From Thermohalobaculum sp951813525 (GTDB lineage: Bacteria; Pseudomonadota; Alphaproteobacteria; Rhodobacterales; Rhodobacteraceae), in contig CATOTJ020000003.1 in NCBI GenBank assembly GCA_951813525.2, positions 248,001-312,000 on the forward strand: 64,000 nucleotides of DNA. Reading direction: 5' to 3'. The stretch's first letter is position 1. Each line of letters opens with the position of its first letter. Below are positions 1 to 10,000 of this stretch, piece by piece. The notes below the pieces were generated by a model. That model searched no databases. It had not been told where the DNA came from and saw nothing but the letters and a program-made list of their open reading frames with translations. A program made the position numbers and the translations under genes.

Positions 1-128
1 GCGCAATGACGACGATCGATTTTGGCGGCGCGACGATGACCTTTGGCGCGGGTGACAATCAGGGCATGGACGATGTGTTTCTGACCAGAATCACCGCCGA
101 CGGCGGCTTTCAAGCCATCACGGACTGA
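1..128 (+). CDS. C-terminal end of an unidentified protein (partial)
   Basis: An open frame enters from the left edge (first full codon at base 3) and stops with TGA at 126-128. About 41 residues are visible, containing the stretches DFGGATMTFGAGDNQGMDD and VFLTRITADGGF. The pattern of G-x-D-D-V-F-L followed by a D-x-D-G/A-D-G turn resembles a beta-propeller type repeat such as SBBP or delta-60 repeats, but this is only a resemblance. The chemoreceptor gene starts 84 bases downstream on the same strand. The product cannot be named from the part seen here. Confidence 0.5.
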   Translation, partial: AMTTIDFGGATMTFGAGDNQGMDDVFLTRITADGGFQAITD

Positions 129-211
129 GCATTCGAAAACCCAGGCCCGCCACTGCGGCGGGTCTGATTTTGGCTGAACACTCTGCGCGACGCACTGAAT
201 TGGGGTTCGAC

Positions 212-3061
212 ATGACAGCGGCAATCTCCAGATTTTTTGGTCCGATTATCACAAAATTTGCCTTCATCATGGCCGCTCTTGCAGCCTTGACGATCGCTGC
301 GATCGCGATTTCCTACCTTGTCTTTGTTAACTTCGCCGAGGAACTCTCGGTCGTCACCGATCGGCATGTCCCGTCCTTAAGAACAAACACAGCGATCATC
401 GCGTCATCGAACAAGCTGGAAGACGGGCTGACCAGGGCCCTTTTGGCGGGCGATCAGCAGAGCCTGGGCACCGCAATCGCCATGATCGATGCGACGATCG
501 CCAAGATCGACAAGCAGATTCGCGGCCTGGAAGCCGAAGAAGCAGCCCGGATGACAGGTCTTTTGAAGAGCGTGCGCACCGCGACCCGCAATCTGCAGGA
601 GGCGCGCACCACCGGATTTAACAATGACCGCACACTGAACGGGATGCTGGCCCGAGTGGACGCGCTGAGACGCAGCGTCGATGCCACGATCCTCGAGGTC
701 AAAACGGAGCTGAGCGCAGAGGCCGCCAAAGGCGCCAAGGAAACCATCGATGGCGTCGACGAAAATCTGACGAAGTTAGTCGAGGCTGATTTCGCCAGCA
801 TTCAGTTGGTCCTGCAAATCCAGGCGGACATCAACCTTCTGTCGGGCGCCGTCATTACGCTGTCACAACGCCCCGACGTGGCCCTGACATCTATCCTGCG
901 CGATCTGGCCGACGCCGGTGCCGGACGTCTGGCGGAAAATGTTCCGAAGATGAAGGACCTCGAGGTAACGGCCGGCTATCACGAAGCGATTGAGACCGTG
1001 CGCACCACGCTGGTCGAACTGCTTGCCACTGACGCCAACACACTTTCCGGCATGGCCGACAGGATCCTGGCCGCACGTCAGTCGGCGGACAAAACCCTGG
1101 CATCGGCGATCGACGATATCTCGTTCGAACTCATGATCCGGTCCGGCGATGCGATCGATGGAACCAAATCGGCCGTCAACGACTTGATCAATGGCCAAGT
1201 CGCCAGTCTGCGGACGATTTCGCATATGAACGCTGCGTTCGGAAACTACCTTATCATAGCACTGGAGGTTGCAGCGTCCAGCGATCTTACCTTTGTTAAA
1301 ACTGCGCAAACCGAACTGGATAAAGCGGCGACAACGTTGATCGAACTTTCTGCCGCGATCCCGGGATTGGAAGGATTGGCCGAGGAGGTGCGCATTGTCG
1401 CAGATCCACAGACCGGCGTTGTGCCGGTCCGCCGCGCTTCACTTGCCTCGCGCTATGCGGCAGAAGACATCTCGCGCAGCAGCGCGAACAGCGTCTCTGA
1501 ACTGGCGCTCCAGGCGGCGATCCTGGGCGACGAGACGCTGGCGGCGGTTGTCCAATCAAGCGGTGAGCTGCAGGAAAGCGTCGCGACGGCGAAGCTGTCG
1601 ATGTTGGTCATCACCGCGGCCAGTGTCGTGATCTTGTTGATCACCATGGCGATCGCCTACCTGACGATCGCCCGTCCGATAAAGCGCCTCACGCAGCGGA
1701 CCGAGGCGCTGTCCCAGGGTGATTTGAGCGAAATTCAGATGCGCTCTGACGGGTACGGCGAAATCGGCAACATGGCGCGCGCGCTCCATGTCTTCCGGGA
1801 CGGTCTGATCGACAAAATCAGGTTGGAGAAGGAAGAAAAGGAAGCCACCCGCCAACGCGCCGAGGCAGACGCACGTCAGGAACGCGAAGCGCGCGAGCGC
1901 GAAAAGCAGGATGCGGAGCGCATTGCCGCCGAGGAAAAACGCGACCACGACGAACAGGAACGCCGTCGCGACGAAGAGGCCGCCCGTGCCAAGGAAGAAC
2001 ACGCCAGGGAGGCCGCTCTGCAGGCCGCGAAGGAACGCGAGGAAGCAGAACGTGCTGACCTGCGGCGCGCTGCCGAAGAACAGCGGGCCCAACAGGCCGC
2101 AGAGCAATCACGGATCGTCGAAGCGCTCGCCGAAGGACTGCGTCAGCTATCCGCCGGTAACCTCGATGCCGATATCGACCACGAATTCGCAGAAGGCTAT
2201 GAAAAGCTTCGCTTGGACTTCAATTCCACGCTGGACAGCCTGTCGCAGACCGTGCGCTCGATCATGAACAGCTCGACACGGATCGGTCTGAATGTGACCG
2301 AAATCGATCACGCCGCCAGTAATCTTTCCAGCAGCACCGAAAACACCGCGGCGACGCTTCAACAATCTTCCTCCGCTCTCAAGACCCTAACGGGGTCTGT
2401 CGAATCCACCGCGAACGGTGCGAAAGAGGCCGAAAAATCAGCGGCCACCGCGAAAGCCGAGGCAGAGGCCGGAACCAAAATCGTCGCCGATGCCAACGCA
2501 GCAATGGAAGCCATCAAGAAATCGTCCGACAAGATCAACAACATCACTGGCCTGATTGAAGAAATTTCCTTCCAAACCAACCTCTTGGCGCTCAACGCTG
2601 GCGTTGAAGCTGCCCGCGCCGGTGATGCCGGGCGCGGATTTTCCGTTGTCGCCTCGGAGGTTCGGGCATTAGCGCAGAAATCTTCGGAAGCGGCCAGCGA
2701 GATCAGCCAGTTGATCACGGAAAGCAGCCGGGAAGTTCAGAACGGCGCTGCCAATGTCGACCGGACGGGCGAGGCGCTCAAAGCGATCTCGGGAAGTGTG
2801 TTTGAAGTCTCGGAACACATCGTCCAGATCGCCGACAGCGCGAAGCGTCAAGCCGAGGAGATCGCAGAGATCAACGGGGCGGTTGAGAACCTCGAATCCT
2901 CTACACAAAACAACGCGGCAATGGCGCAGGAGATGTCGGCCGCCAGCAAAGAAATGCGATCGGAAGCCGACAGCCTGACCGACGCGATCTCCGCCTTCTC
3001 GACCGGCGGCGACGGTTTGGGCGGCGCTGATGGTCCAATCGCCAGCAGGAATGCCGCCTAG
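212..3061 (+). CDS. Methyl-accepting chemotaxis protein with coiled-coil insert
   Basis: A 949-residue chemoreceptor that would pass ligand signals to CheA/CheW at the inner membrane. One transmembrane helix lies near residues 18-40 (rich in A, I and L), followed by a roughly 420-residue helical periplasmic region and a second helix near 461-485. A HAMP domain (ARPIKRLTQR..GDLSEI) comes next, then about 95 residues almost wholly of E, R, K, A and Q (roughly 536-633), then a second HAMP-like unit, then the methyl-accepting signalling domain with the hairpin tip EISFQTNLLALNAGVEAARA. I chose the ATG at 212, just ahead of the first membrane helix; an in-frame start 42 bases upstream (170) would add a polar leader. 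No C-terminal CheR-tethering pentapeptide is obvious. The ligand is unknown. Confidence 0.93.
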   Translation: MTAAISRFFGPIITKFAFIMAALAALTIAAIAISYLVFVNFAEELSVVTDRHVPSLRTNTAIIASSNKLEDGLTRALLAGDQQSLGTAIAMIDATIAKIDKQIRGLEAEEAARMTGLLKSVRTATRNLQEARTTGFNNDRTLNGMLARVDALRRSVDATILEVKTELSAEAAKGAKETIDGVDENLTKLVEADFASIQLVLQIQADINLLSGAVITLSQRPDVALTSILRDLADAGAGRLAENVPKMKDLEVTAGYHEAIETVRTTLVELLATDANTLSGMADRILAARQSADKTLASAIDDISFELMIRSGDAIDGTKSAVNDLINGQVASLRTISHMNAAFGNYLIIALEVAASSDLTFVKTAQTELDKAATTLIELSAAIPGLEGLAEEVRIVADPQTGVVPVRRASLASRYAAEDISRSSANSVSELALQAAILGDETLAAVVQSSGELQESVATAKLSMLVITAASVVILLITMAIAYLTIARPIKRLTQRTEALSQGDLSEIQMRSDGYGEIGNMARALHVFRDGLIDKIRLEKEEKEATRQRAEADARQEREAREREKQDAERIAAEEKRDHDEQERRRDEEAARAKEEHAREAALQAAKEREEAERADLRRAAEEQRAQQAAEQSRIVEALAEGLRQLSAGNLDADIDHEFAEGYEKLRLDFNSTLDSLSQTVRSIMNSSTRIGLNVTEIDHAASNLSSSTENTAATLQQSSSALKTLTGSVESTANGAKEAEKSAATAKAEAEAGTKIVADANAAMEAIKKSSDKINNITGLIEEISFQTNLLALNAGVEAARAGDAGRGFSVVASEVRALAQKSSEAASEISQLITESSREVQNGAANVDRTGEALKAISGSVFEVSEHIVQIADSAKRQAEEIAEINGAVENLESSTQNNAAMAQEMSAASKEMRSEADSLTDAISAFSTGGDGLGGADGPIASRNAA

Positions 3062-3299
3062 GAGTTGGGGAATTGCTCATCTGATTTACCGGAACCACTC
3101 CGAACAAATTGGGAAGTGTCAGCAGATCCAATACTTGAGCCTTGGTGAGCCACCTGTCAGCGGCACATACAGGCGGCCGCTCTGATCGGTTGAGAGAATT
3201 CTGCGACGCGGGCCCGACGTTACACGGCAGCATCGGATCACCAGAGGCTACCCTGAAAAACGCCTACCGGGACTTCGCGCCAAGAGACCCAGGATCGCC

Positions 3300-4472
3300 C
3301 TAAGAAACGACGCCGTCGGCCATCAGTTGTTCGATCGCTGCACTTTCATAGCCAAGATCGTGCAGGATCTGGCGGGTGTGTTCCCCAAGACCTGGCGCTG
3401 CCGCACGCTGCGTGCCATTTTCAAGGCGCGCTAGGCCCGGCACATTCGGCACCGGCCAAAGCTGATTTGTACCGCCCTGATCAAGCCAGGCGATGGCATC
3501 GACCGCCTCGGTTTGGGGGTGCTCGGCGAACTCACGATAGGTCTGAACCTTTTCGTTCTGCACCCCTGCCTCGGTCAGTACGGCCTGCCAATGCGAAGTC
3601 GTTCCACCGGCGAACAGGTCTTGGGCGGCGGCACGCAGAACATCTGCCTGCTCCCTGCGCGCGCTGTTCGTCGCAAAGCGGGCATCGATAAGGAAACCGG
3701 TCCACCCGACGGCTTTGCACAATCGCTCGAACTCATGGTTCTTGACGACGATCATCTGCAACCAGCCGTCCATTGTCTTGAAGGTCCCGCTGGGAGCCGA
3801 GGCAGCACGGTAGGGCCCCTCGAGATAGCTATCCATCAGCCGCACCGCCTGAACGGCGGCCGCTGCCTCCATCAGGCTGACGTCGATTTTGCGCCCCACA
3901 GACTGATCGCGAACGGCGAAAAGCGCGGCGGCAATTGCCTGCTGGGCATAAAGTGCGGTCGACATGTCGATCATGATCAACGGCGTCCGGTGCGGAATAT
4001 CATCGCCACCGATATTCTCGGACATGAACCCGGTAAACGCCTGAAGCAGAGGGTCCATCGCAGGGCGCTCCCGCATCAGTCCTGCCTGTCCAAACCCAGA
4101 GACCGAAACATAGATCAGCTTCGGGTTCACTTCCTTCAATCGCTCGTATGAATAGCCCAGCCGGTCGGTGACACCGGGCCTGAAGCCTTCGATAAAGACG
4201 TCGGCCTCGCGGATCATCTTGTCCAGAACCGCCCGGCAGCCGGGATGTTTCAGATCCATTGAGATGCTGCGCTTGCCGAGATTTGCAGCGACCGTAAAAG
4301 CCGATTGATCGCCATATTCCTGCCCCAGCTTGCGCGCCCAGTCGCCGTCCGCCGGTTCGATCTTGATGACATCGGCGCCATGCTGCGCCAGCAACATGGC
4401 GGCATACGGCCCGGCCACGCCTTGCGACAGGTCGACGACCCGCATCCCGGCATAGGGTTGATCGAAACTCAT
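3300..4472 (-). CDS. CaiB/BaiF family (class III) CoA-transferase
   Basis: A cytoplasmic enzyme of the family that moves CoA between organic acids (formyl-CoA transferase, carnitine CoA-transferase and relatives). The N-terminal motif GMRVVDLSQGVAGPYAAMLL and the following GADVIKIEPADGDWAR are diagnostic. NLGKRSISMDLKHP and the ADVFIEGFRPGVTDRLGYSY segment follow in the usual order, and the family's aspartate nucleophile region is present around HRTPLIMIDMSTALYAQQAI. The length of about 390 residues is normal. I chose the ATG at 4472 because GAGGG precedes it by nine bases; a GTG at 4490 lacks such a site. It stands alone between a chemoreceptor and a broken RTX gene, so the acyl substrate cannot be inferred from context. 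Confidence 0.9.
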   Translation of the reverse strand: MSFDQPYAGMRVVDLSQGVAGPYAAMLLAQHGADVIKIEPADGDWARKLGQEYGDQSAFTVAANLGKRSISMDLKHPGCRAVLDKMIREADVFIEGFRPGVTDRLGYSYERLKEVNPKLIYVSVSGFGQAGLMRERPAMDPLLQAFTGFMSENIGGDDIPHRTPLIMIDMSTALYAQQAIAAALFAVRDQSVGRKIDVSLMEAAAAVQAVRLMDSYLEGPYRAASAPSGTFKTMDGWLQMIVVKNHEFERLCKAVGWTGFLIDARFATNSARREQADVLRAAAQDLFAGGTTSHWQAVLTEAGVQNEKVQTYREFAEHPQTEAVDAIAWLDQGGTNQLWPVPNVPGLARLENGTQRAAAPGLGEHTRQILHDLGYESAAIEQLMADGVVS

Positions 4473-4919
4473 CGCTATCGGCCCTCGCACTGCCCCGCGG
4501 GATATCCTTTTGGCCCGGGATCGGCGCAGCCCCGCGGTGCCGCGAAACCAGCCGATCTGGCGCCCCTTGTTAGCATGGCCGGTTGGGAAAACGTAGGTCG
4601 AGCGTCGCGGGATGCGAAACCAGCCGGATCAGCGCAGGCGCGAACAAACCATACGAGCCGAGGATATGCGCAGCAACCGGCGGATCGACAAGGTCGTGGG
4701 ATCCGGCCAAGTACTGAACCGCGAAGACCAGACCAGCAGGATGCCAAGCCGAATACGGGGAATAGCCTAATCATTTCACGGAAAAAATGCGCCGTGAAAT
4801 TTGCCCGCGCGGGCCGGGTTGCCGTCTTCGGTGATCCAGAACGCGGTCTGTCGGCTGTGCTCTGCCGCGGTTCTGGCGGCTCCGTTCTCACAGGTTAATT
4901 TGCGTTTGTGGCGGCGTAA
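4473..4919. other. Non-coding interval with inverted repeat
   Basis: No convincing gene in about 450 bases. Frames open on both strands show no family resemblance and no good ribosome site. Two copies of GCGAAACCAGCCG followed by (G)ATC occur near 4542 and 4617. A perfect inverted repeat lies at 4773-4800 and is listed separately. The interval probably holds the divergent upstream regions of the CoA-transferase and the RTX/Hint gene. Confidence 0.6.
4773..4800. repeat. Perfect 9-bp inverted repeat
   Basis: ATTTCACGG at 4773-4781 and CCGTGAAAT at 4792-4800 are exact reverse complements separated by ten bases that include a run of six A. It could be an operator for a dimeric regulator or a stem-loop. 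On the plus strand it is not followed by a T-tract, so a simple terminator is not supported. It lies about 120 bases upstream of the RTX/Hint frame. Confidence 0.5.
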
Positions 4920-6611
4920 GTGATGTCGACAATTTACGGCGGATCGGACAATGAGAGCCTGGCCAGCGGCGGCGGTGACGAACTGCTCGATGGGATAAGC
5001 GCCGACGACGTCCTCTCGGGATCCGGCAGCGCCGATCTCGTCTATGGCGGCGAAGGCGACGACCTTATCGTTCTGGAAGATGACTTTGGTGCGGACACCA
5101 TTTATGGCGGCGAAGGGCGTTCGGACAGCGACACCCTGGACCTGAGCGCCGTTACCACGGCCACGGATATCACCCTGTCCGGCGCCAAGGCTGGCATTGT
5201 TCAATGCAGCCAACACCGCAGCATTCGCCCAGATCGAACCCCTTATTCTTGGCGCAGGCGGGACCGATGTCGACGCCCGACCCCTGATCACGGGCGTCAG
5301 CGTACGGCGCGTCAATGGTGACAATCAGCTTCACGGCGGATCGGGTAACGATACGCCGATCGGCGGAAACGCTGCGGACAGATTCGCAGCCTATGGCTAT
5401 TTTGGGAAAGACAGCTTTGGCGGCGCCGCCGGGATCGGCGATCTTGGCCTCTATGGCCCGCCTTCTGCAGTTACGCTGACATTCACAAACGCAACTGACG
5501 GGGTCGTGACAGACCGCACCAATTCAGTCGTCTTCGTGAATGTCGAGGCGTTCGAGATCGGCTCGCATAACGATGTGATCGATTTTTTGAATGCCGGATC
5601 CGGCGTCAATTTGTTCGGCAATGGCGGCGATCACAGCGTCATCGGATCGAATTTCGACGACAGCATTTTCGATTTTGACTCGACCAGGGGGCTGACCGCC
5701 GACGGTGGCCTTGGCAACGATTGCATCCAAGGCGGTGTCGGTTCGGAAATTTTGGATGGGGGCAAAGGCGAAGACTATCTGAATGGAACTTCGGGCGCCG
5801 GCGACGATGACCTCGGCGGCGACGGTGGCAAAGATGTGGTCTATGGCGAAACCGGCAGCGATACCGTCAGGGGTGGCACGGACGTTGACACCATGTACGG
5901 CGGAAGTGATGCAGATAGGCTCTTCGGCGGCGGCGGATCGGACCAGATCTTGACCTTCCCCAACGGGGAAACCATCGCGATCCCCGTCGGAACCGTCGGT
6001 ACATTGACGCAGCAGACCCAGTTTGCCTCGTTGGTGGCGATGGGTGTGCTGCCCTGCTTTGCACCGGGCGTTCTGATCATGACGACCAGGGGCGAGGCAC
6101 CGGTCGAACGCCTTTGCATCGGCGATATGATCGTGACCGCGGGCCACGGCCCGCAACCGCTGCGCTGGATCGGCAAACGAACCGAGACGGTCGAAATGCG
6201 CGATGACAAGCATTTGCCGGTCCAGATTAAGGCAGGGGCGCTGGGCACGGGTCTGCACCATCGTTTGTTGATCGTCTCGCCCCTGCACCGCATTGTACTG
6301 TCCGGCCGGAACGTCCACCAGACATTTGGCGAACCGGAGGTCTTGGCACACGCCAACGCGCTTACTGGCGATGCGCGTATCCGGCGCAAGCGGGGCAATG
6401 CGCAATACGACGAATTTTCTCTCTGGTTCGACCGGCACGAGATAATCATTGCCGAACGTATCGGGACGGAGAGTTACCGCCCCAGGAGCGTCGCAATGGC
6501 TGGGTTCGAACCCATGTTCGCGAGGAGATCTATGCGATCTACCCGCGGCTGCGCCACGACCCGGATGGCGGCCCCCGGCAGATGGCTCGACCCATCGTTG
6601 GGGGGGCGTAA
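4920..6611 (+). pseudogene. RTX-repeat / Hint-domain secreted protein, two frameshifts
   Basis: The N-terminal part (4920 to about 5190) carries glycine/aspartate-rich calcium-binding nonapeptide repeats such as YGGEGDDLIVLEDDFGADTI and ends in DLSAVTTATDITLSGAKAG. The continuation FNAANTAAFAQIEPLILGAG, with more repeats and a Hint domain (CFAPGVLIMTTRGEAPVERL, HHRLLIVSPLHRIVLSG, LWFDRHEIIIAERIGTESY), lies in the next frame. Near 6510-6516 the homology returns to the first frame as VREEIYAIYPRLRHDPDGGP and stops with TAA at 6609-6611. The two shifts are opposite in sign. Intact relatives are exported by type I secretion, with Hint proposed to self-process. A GTG at 4920 or an ATG at 4923 could start it; neither has a clear ribosome site. 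Sequencing error is the alternative to true decay. Confidence 0.82.
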
Positions 6612-7042
6612 CCGAAAACTTCGTTCGCAGTTTCGAGCCGCGCGGTAAACAAGCCGGGGTCCGGCCGGTGGCGGCGGGCCGGTTTGCACCATCGTGTAGT
6701 CCGATCGAAAATGCGAAGTTTCCGGGGTATGGCACCGACGCCGGACCCGCCCGAACGCGGGATTGGTCAGCGCAATCCCTGCGACAGGTCCCACTGTTTT
6801 GGCGGTGATTGGCACAGAATCGCGCGAAATAGTTCGATCCACCGGGTTTCAACGCCCATCGGAATTGAAACTTTCGAGCACCGGATAAACGTTTCTTTCA
6901 CCCAACACGCATATCCGTGTCCGTGAATGTCGTTTTGTCGCGAGACGCAGCATGCCGGTCGAAGACCGTCCTCGGGTTGCCGACCCGAACCTGTGGCCTG
7001 CGTTTGCGCACTGCCGAACCGGACTTTGGGAGCATCGAACCG
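6612..7042. other. Intergenic region ahead of the second chemoreceptor
   Basis: About 430 bases with no supported gene. A GC-rich potential stem (CCGGCC at 6661-6666 with GGCCGG at 6677-6682, followed by TTTG) could terminate the RTX/Hint transcript, but the T-tract is short. The rest is presumably leader and promoter for the chemoreceptor; I see no clear sigma-28 type promoter. Confidence 0.45.
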
Positions 7043-10000
7043 ATGAAAATGCCGATCTCACGGAAACTGCCGATCCTGATGATTTTCCTCAGCCTGATTA
7101 CGGTCGCAGCGACAGCAACAGTTGGTTACATCGACAGCCGCATTTCTCTCATCGCCGCCAGCGAGGCGAAGCTATCTCTGGCACTGAAGGCACGGTCTGA
7201 AGGGCTGAAAGCACTGTTTCAAAAAGTGAAACGCGACCTCGAAGTTCAGGCCATAAGCCCGACGGTGCTGACGGCGATGACCCACTTTACCGAAGGTTGG
7301 GAACAGATTGCAGCAGATCCGGAAAAACATCTGCAACAAATCTACATTCAGGAAAACAGACACCCGATCGGTGAGAAGCATAAACTGGATCAGGCAGATA
7401 GCACCAAGGAGGCAGTGGACGCTGCCTACAATAAAACGCATGCTGAGTATCATTTATACTTTAGAACGATTATGGAACATCATGGGTACTACGATGTTTT
7501 TTTAATCGACACCGATGGGAACATCGTTTATTCTGTTTTTAAGGAAAATGATTACGCGACCAATCTAAAGACCGGCCAGTGGAATGCTTCGGACCTCGGC
7601 AGGGTTTTCGAAGGTGCGATCAAGGCCGCCCCTGGTAGCGAACCGAGCTTTACGGATTTTCATCCTTACGGGCCCAGCGCCGATGCCCCGGCCAGCTTTA
7701 TGGCCGTTCCACTGCGTGACCCGGATGGGAAAGTTCTGGGTGTGCTCGCCTATCAAATGCCGGTTGGGGCCATCAACTATCTGATGCAACAGAGCAATGG
7801 ATTGGGTGAAACCGGCCAAACCTTTGCGGTCGGGGGCGACATGCTGATGCGGAACGACAGTCTTGAAAGCGAGGAAAACGATCTTCTGACGCGTTCCTTG
7901 GAATCCGACGCCATCCGTGCAGCGCTGGGTGGTGAAACCGGCATTGCAACCGCTATGAACTTTGATGGTAAGGAAGCGTACTGGGCCTACGCACCTTTCG
8001 AGTTTTTGGGCGTCACCTGGGCAATCGTAGCAGAGCAGAGCAAGTCCGAGGTTCTGGCCCCCGTCGCCAACCTACGGGATCACATCTTGATATTGGCAGT
8101 CGTCGTTACGATCCTCGCCTCGATTACGTCGATCCTTTTTTCACGATCGATTTCGACCCCGCTTACCCGGCTGCAAACCGCCATCGGAAAAATTGCCAGC
8201 AGCGATTATTCTGCCGAGATCCGGTCGACGGGCCGAAAGGACGAAATCGGTGGCATCTCACGCATGCTCTCGGAACTCCGCGACCGCCTGAAGACCGCGG
8301 ATGAAGCCGCGCGGCCCGCGCTTTTCAAAGGCGCAGGCTTCGATACATCTGCAGCTGCGATGATGATGGTCGATCGTGAATTCACCATCACCCAGGCGAA
8401 CGATGCGCTTCAAACCATATTTCGCGAACACAACGTCGCCTTCAGAAAGAAATGGGCCGGGTTCAATATCGAGACGATCATCGGCACATCCGTCGACATA
8501 TTCTTTGACGACCCTGCCTATCACAGGGCCGTTATGGCCGACATTTCTCAGTTGCCGACGGACGTGGATCTGACAGTCGGTGAGATAAAGTTCGAGTTGA
8601 ACATATCACCGGTTTTCGATGGTGATAACGAACACATTGGAAATTCGCTTCAGTGGAAAGATGTCACCGAATTCCGCACGAAAGCCGGAATTATGAAGGC
8701 CATCGGCGACAATCAATGCATCGTTGAATACGACCCTGACGGAAAGATCCTGAAGGCGAACCAAATCTTTGAAAAACTGATGGGCTGCCAACCTGGGGCG
8801 TCTGCCGACATGCGTTTCACTGACTTCGTTGGCGAGGACGTAAAATCAATCTCCGGGGCGTCGGAATTTTGGGAGACGTTGAAATCCAAGGGGTTCGCCG
8901 CAGGAAAATTCATCCGCTACAGCCTGCCGGGCGATGAACTAGCGGTGCGTGGATCGTATAGCACGATCCTCGATGGCAATGGCGATCTGTTCAGGATCGT
9001 CGAGATTTCAAATGATGTCACTGAACTTGATCGGGCGGCGGACCGGGGGCGCCTGACCCTTAACGCGATCGGGCAAGAACAGGCTATAATCGAGTTCAAA
9101 ATTGACGGAACCATCCTGCAGGCGAACGAGAACTTCCTTAACGCCGTCGGGTATTCGGAAAAGGAAATCGTCGGTAAAAGCCACCGCATGTTCCTACCGG
9201 AATCAGACAAATCGAGCAGCGCCTATCATGTCTTCTGGAAGAATCTCGCTTCCGGCGAGGCGCAAATCGGTGTCTTCAAAACGATCGCCAAGGACGGCAG
9301 CGAAGTCTACATGCAATCCGTCTTCAACCCTGTCCCCGATCGATCCGGAAAGATCGATCGCATCGTGAATTACGCCTCGGACATTACCCAAAGCGAACAC
9401 GAGAAGCAGCAGGCCGCCGCGCAAAAGCTGGAGCAGGAAGCCGCGCAAGCGAGAGTCGTCAGCGCTCTCAGCGCCGGGCTCGGGAAGCTCTCCATCGGCG
9501 ATCTGACCTCCCCTATCCAAGAGCCGTTTGCAACTGACTACGAACAGCTTCGCCAGGACTTCAATCTCGCATGCGAAAACTTGCGGGAAGTGATCGGGAC
9601 CGTCGCGATCAAAACACAAGGTATTCGCGGCGGCGCGAACGAGATCAGTCAATCCGCCGACGATTTGGCAAAACGAACCGAGGCTCAGGCGGCATCGCTG
9701 GAGGAAACTGCGATCTCGATCCGGGAACTCACGGCGAGTGTCGAACTCGCGACCGAAAGAGCGGAAACGGCGGAAACCGCCACCGAGGCCGCGAAAGACA
9801 ACGCCGAAAAGAGCGAAGGCGTCGTGAAAGACACCATCGAGGCGATGACAGAGATCGACAGCTCGTCGGAGCGAATTTCTCAGGTCCTCGCCGTGATCGA
9901 CGATATCGCCTTCCAGACGAACCTGCTTGCGCTGAACGCTGGTGTTGAAGCGGCGCGAGCCGGTGAAGCTGGACGCGGCTTCGCCGTCGTTGCGTCGGAA

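Noticed and set aside
4920..5960. Short glycine/aspartate-rich repeats considered as a CRISPR or tandem DNA repeat
   Set aside because: The repetition is at protein level (RTX nonapeptides) with degenerate DNA; there are no uniform repeats and spacers. No CRISPR array was seen anywhere in the window.
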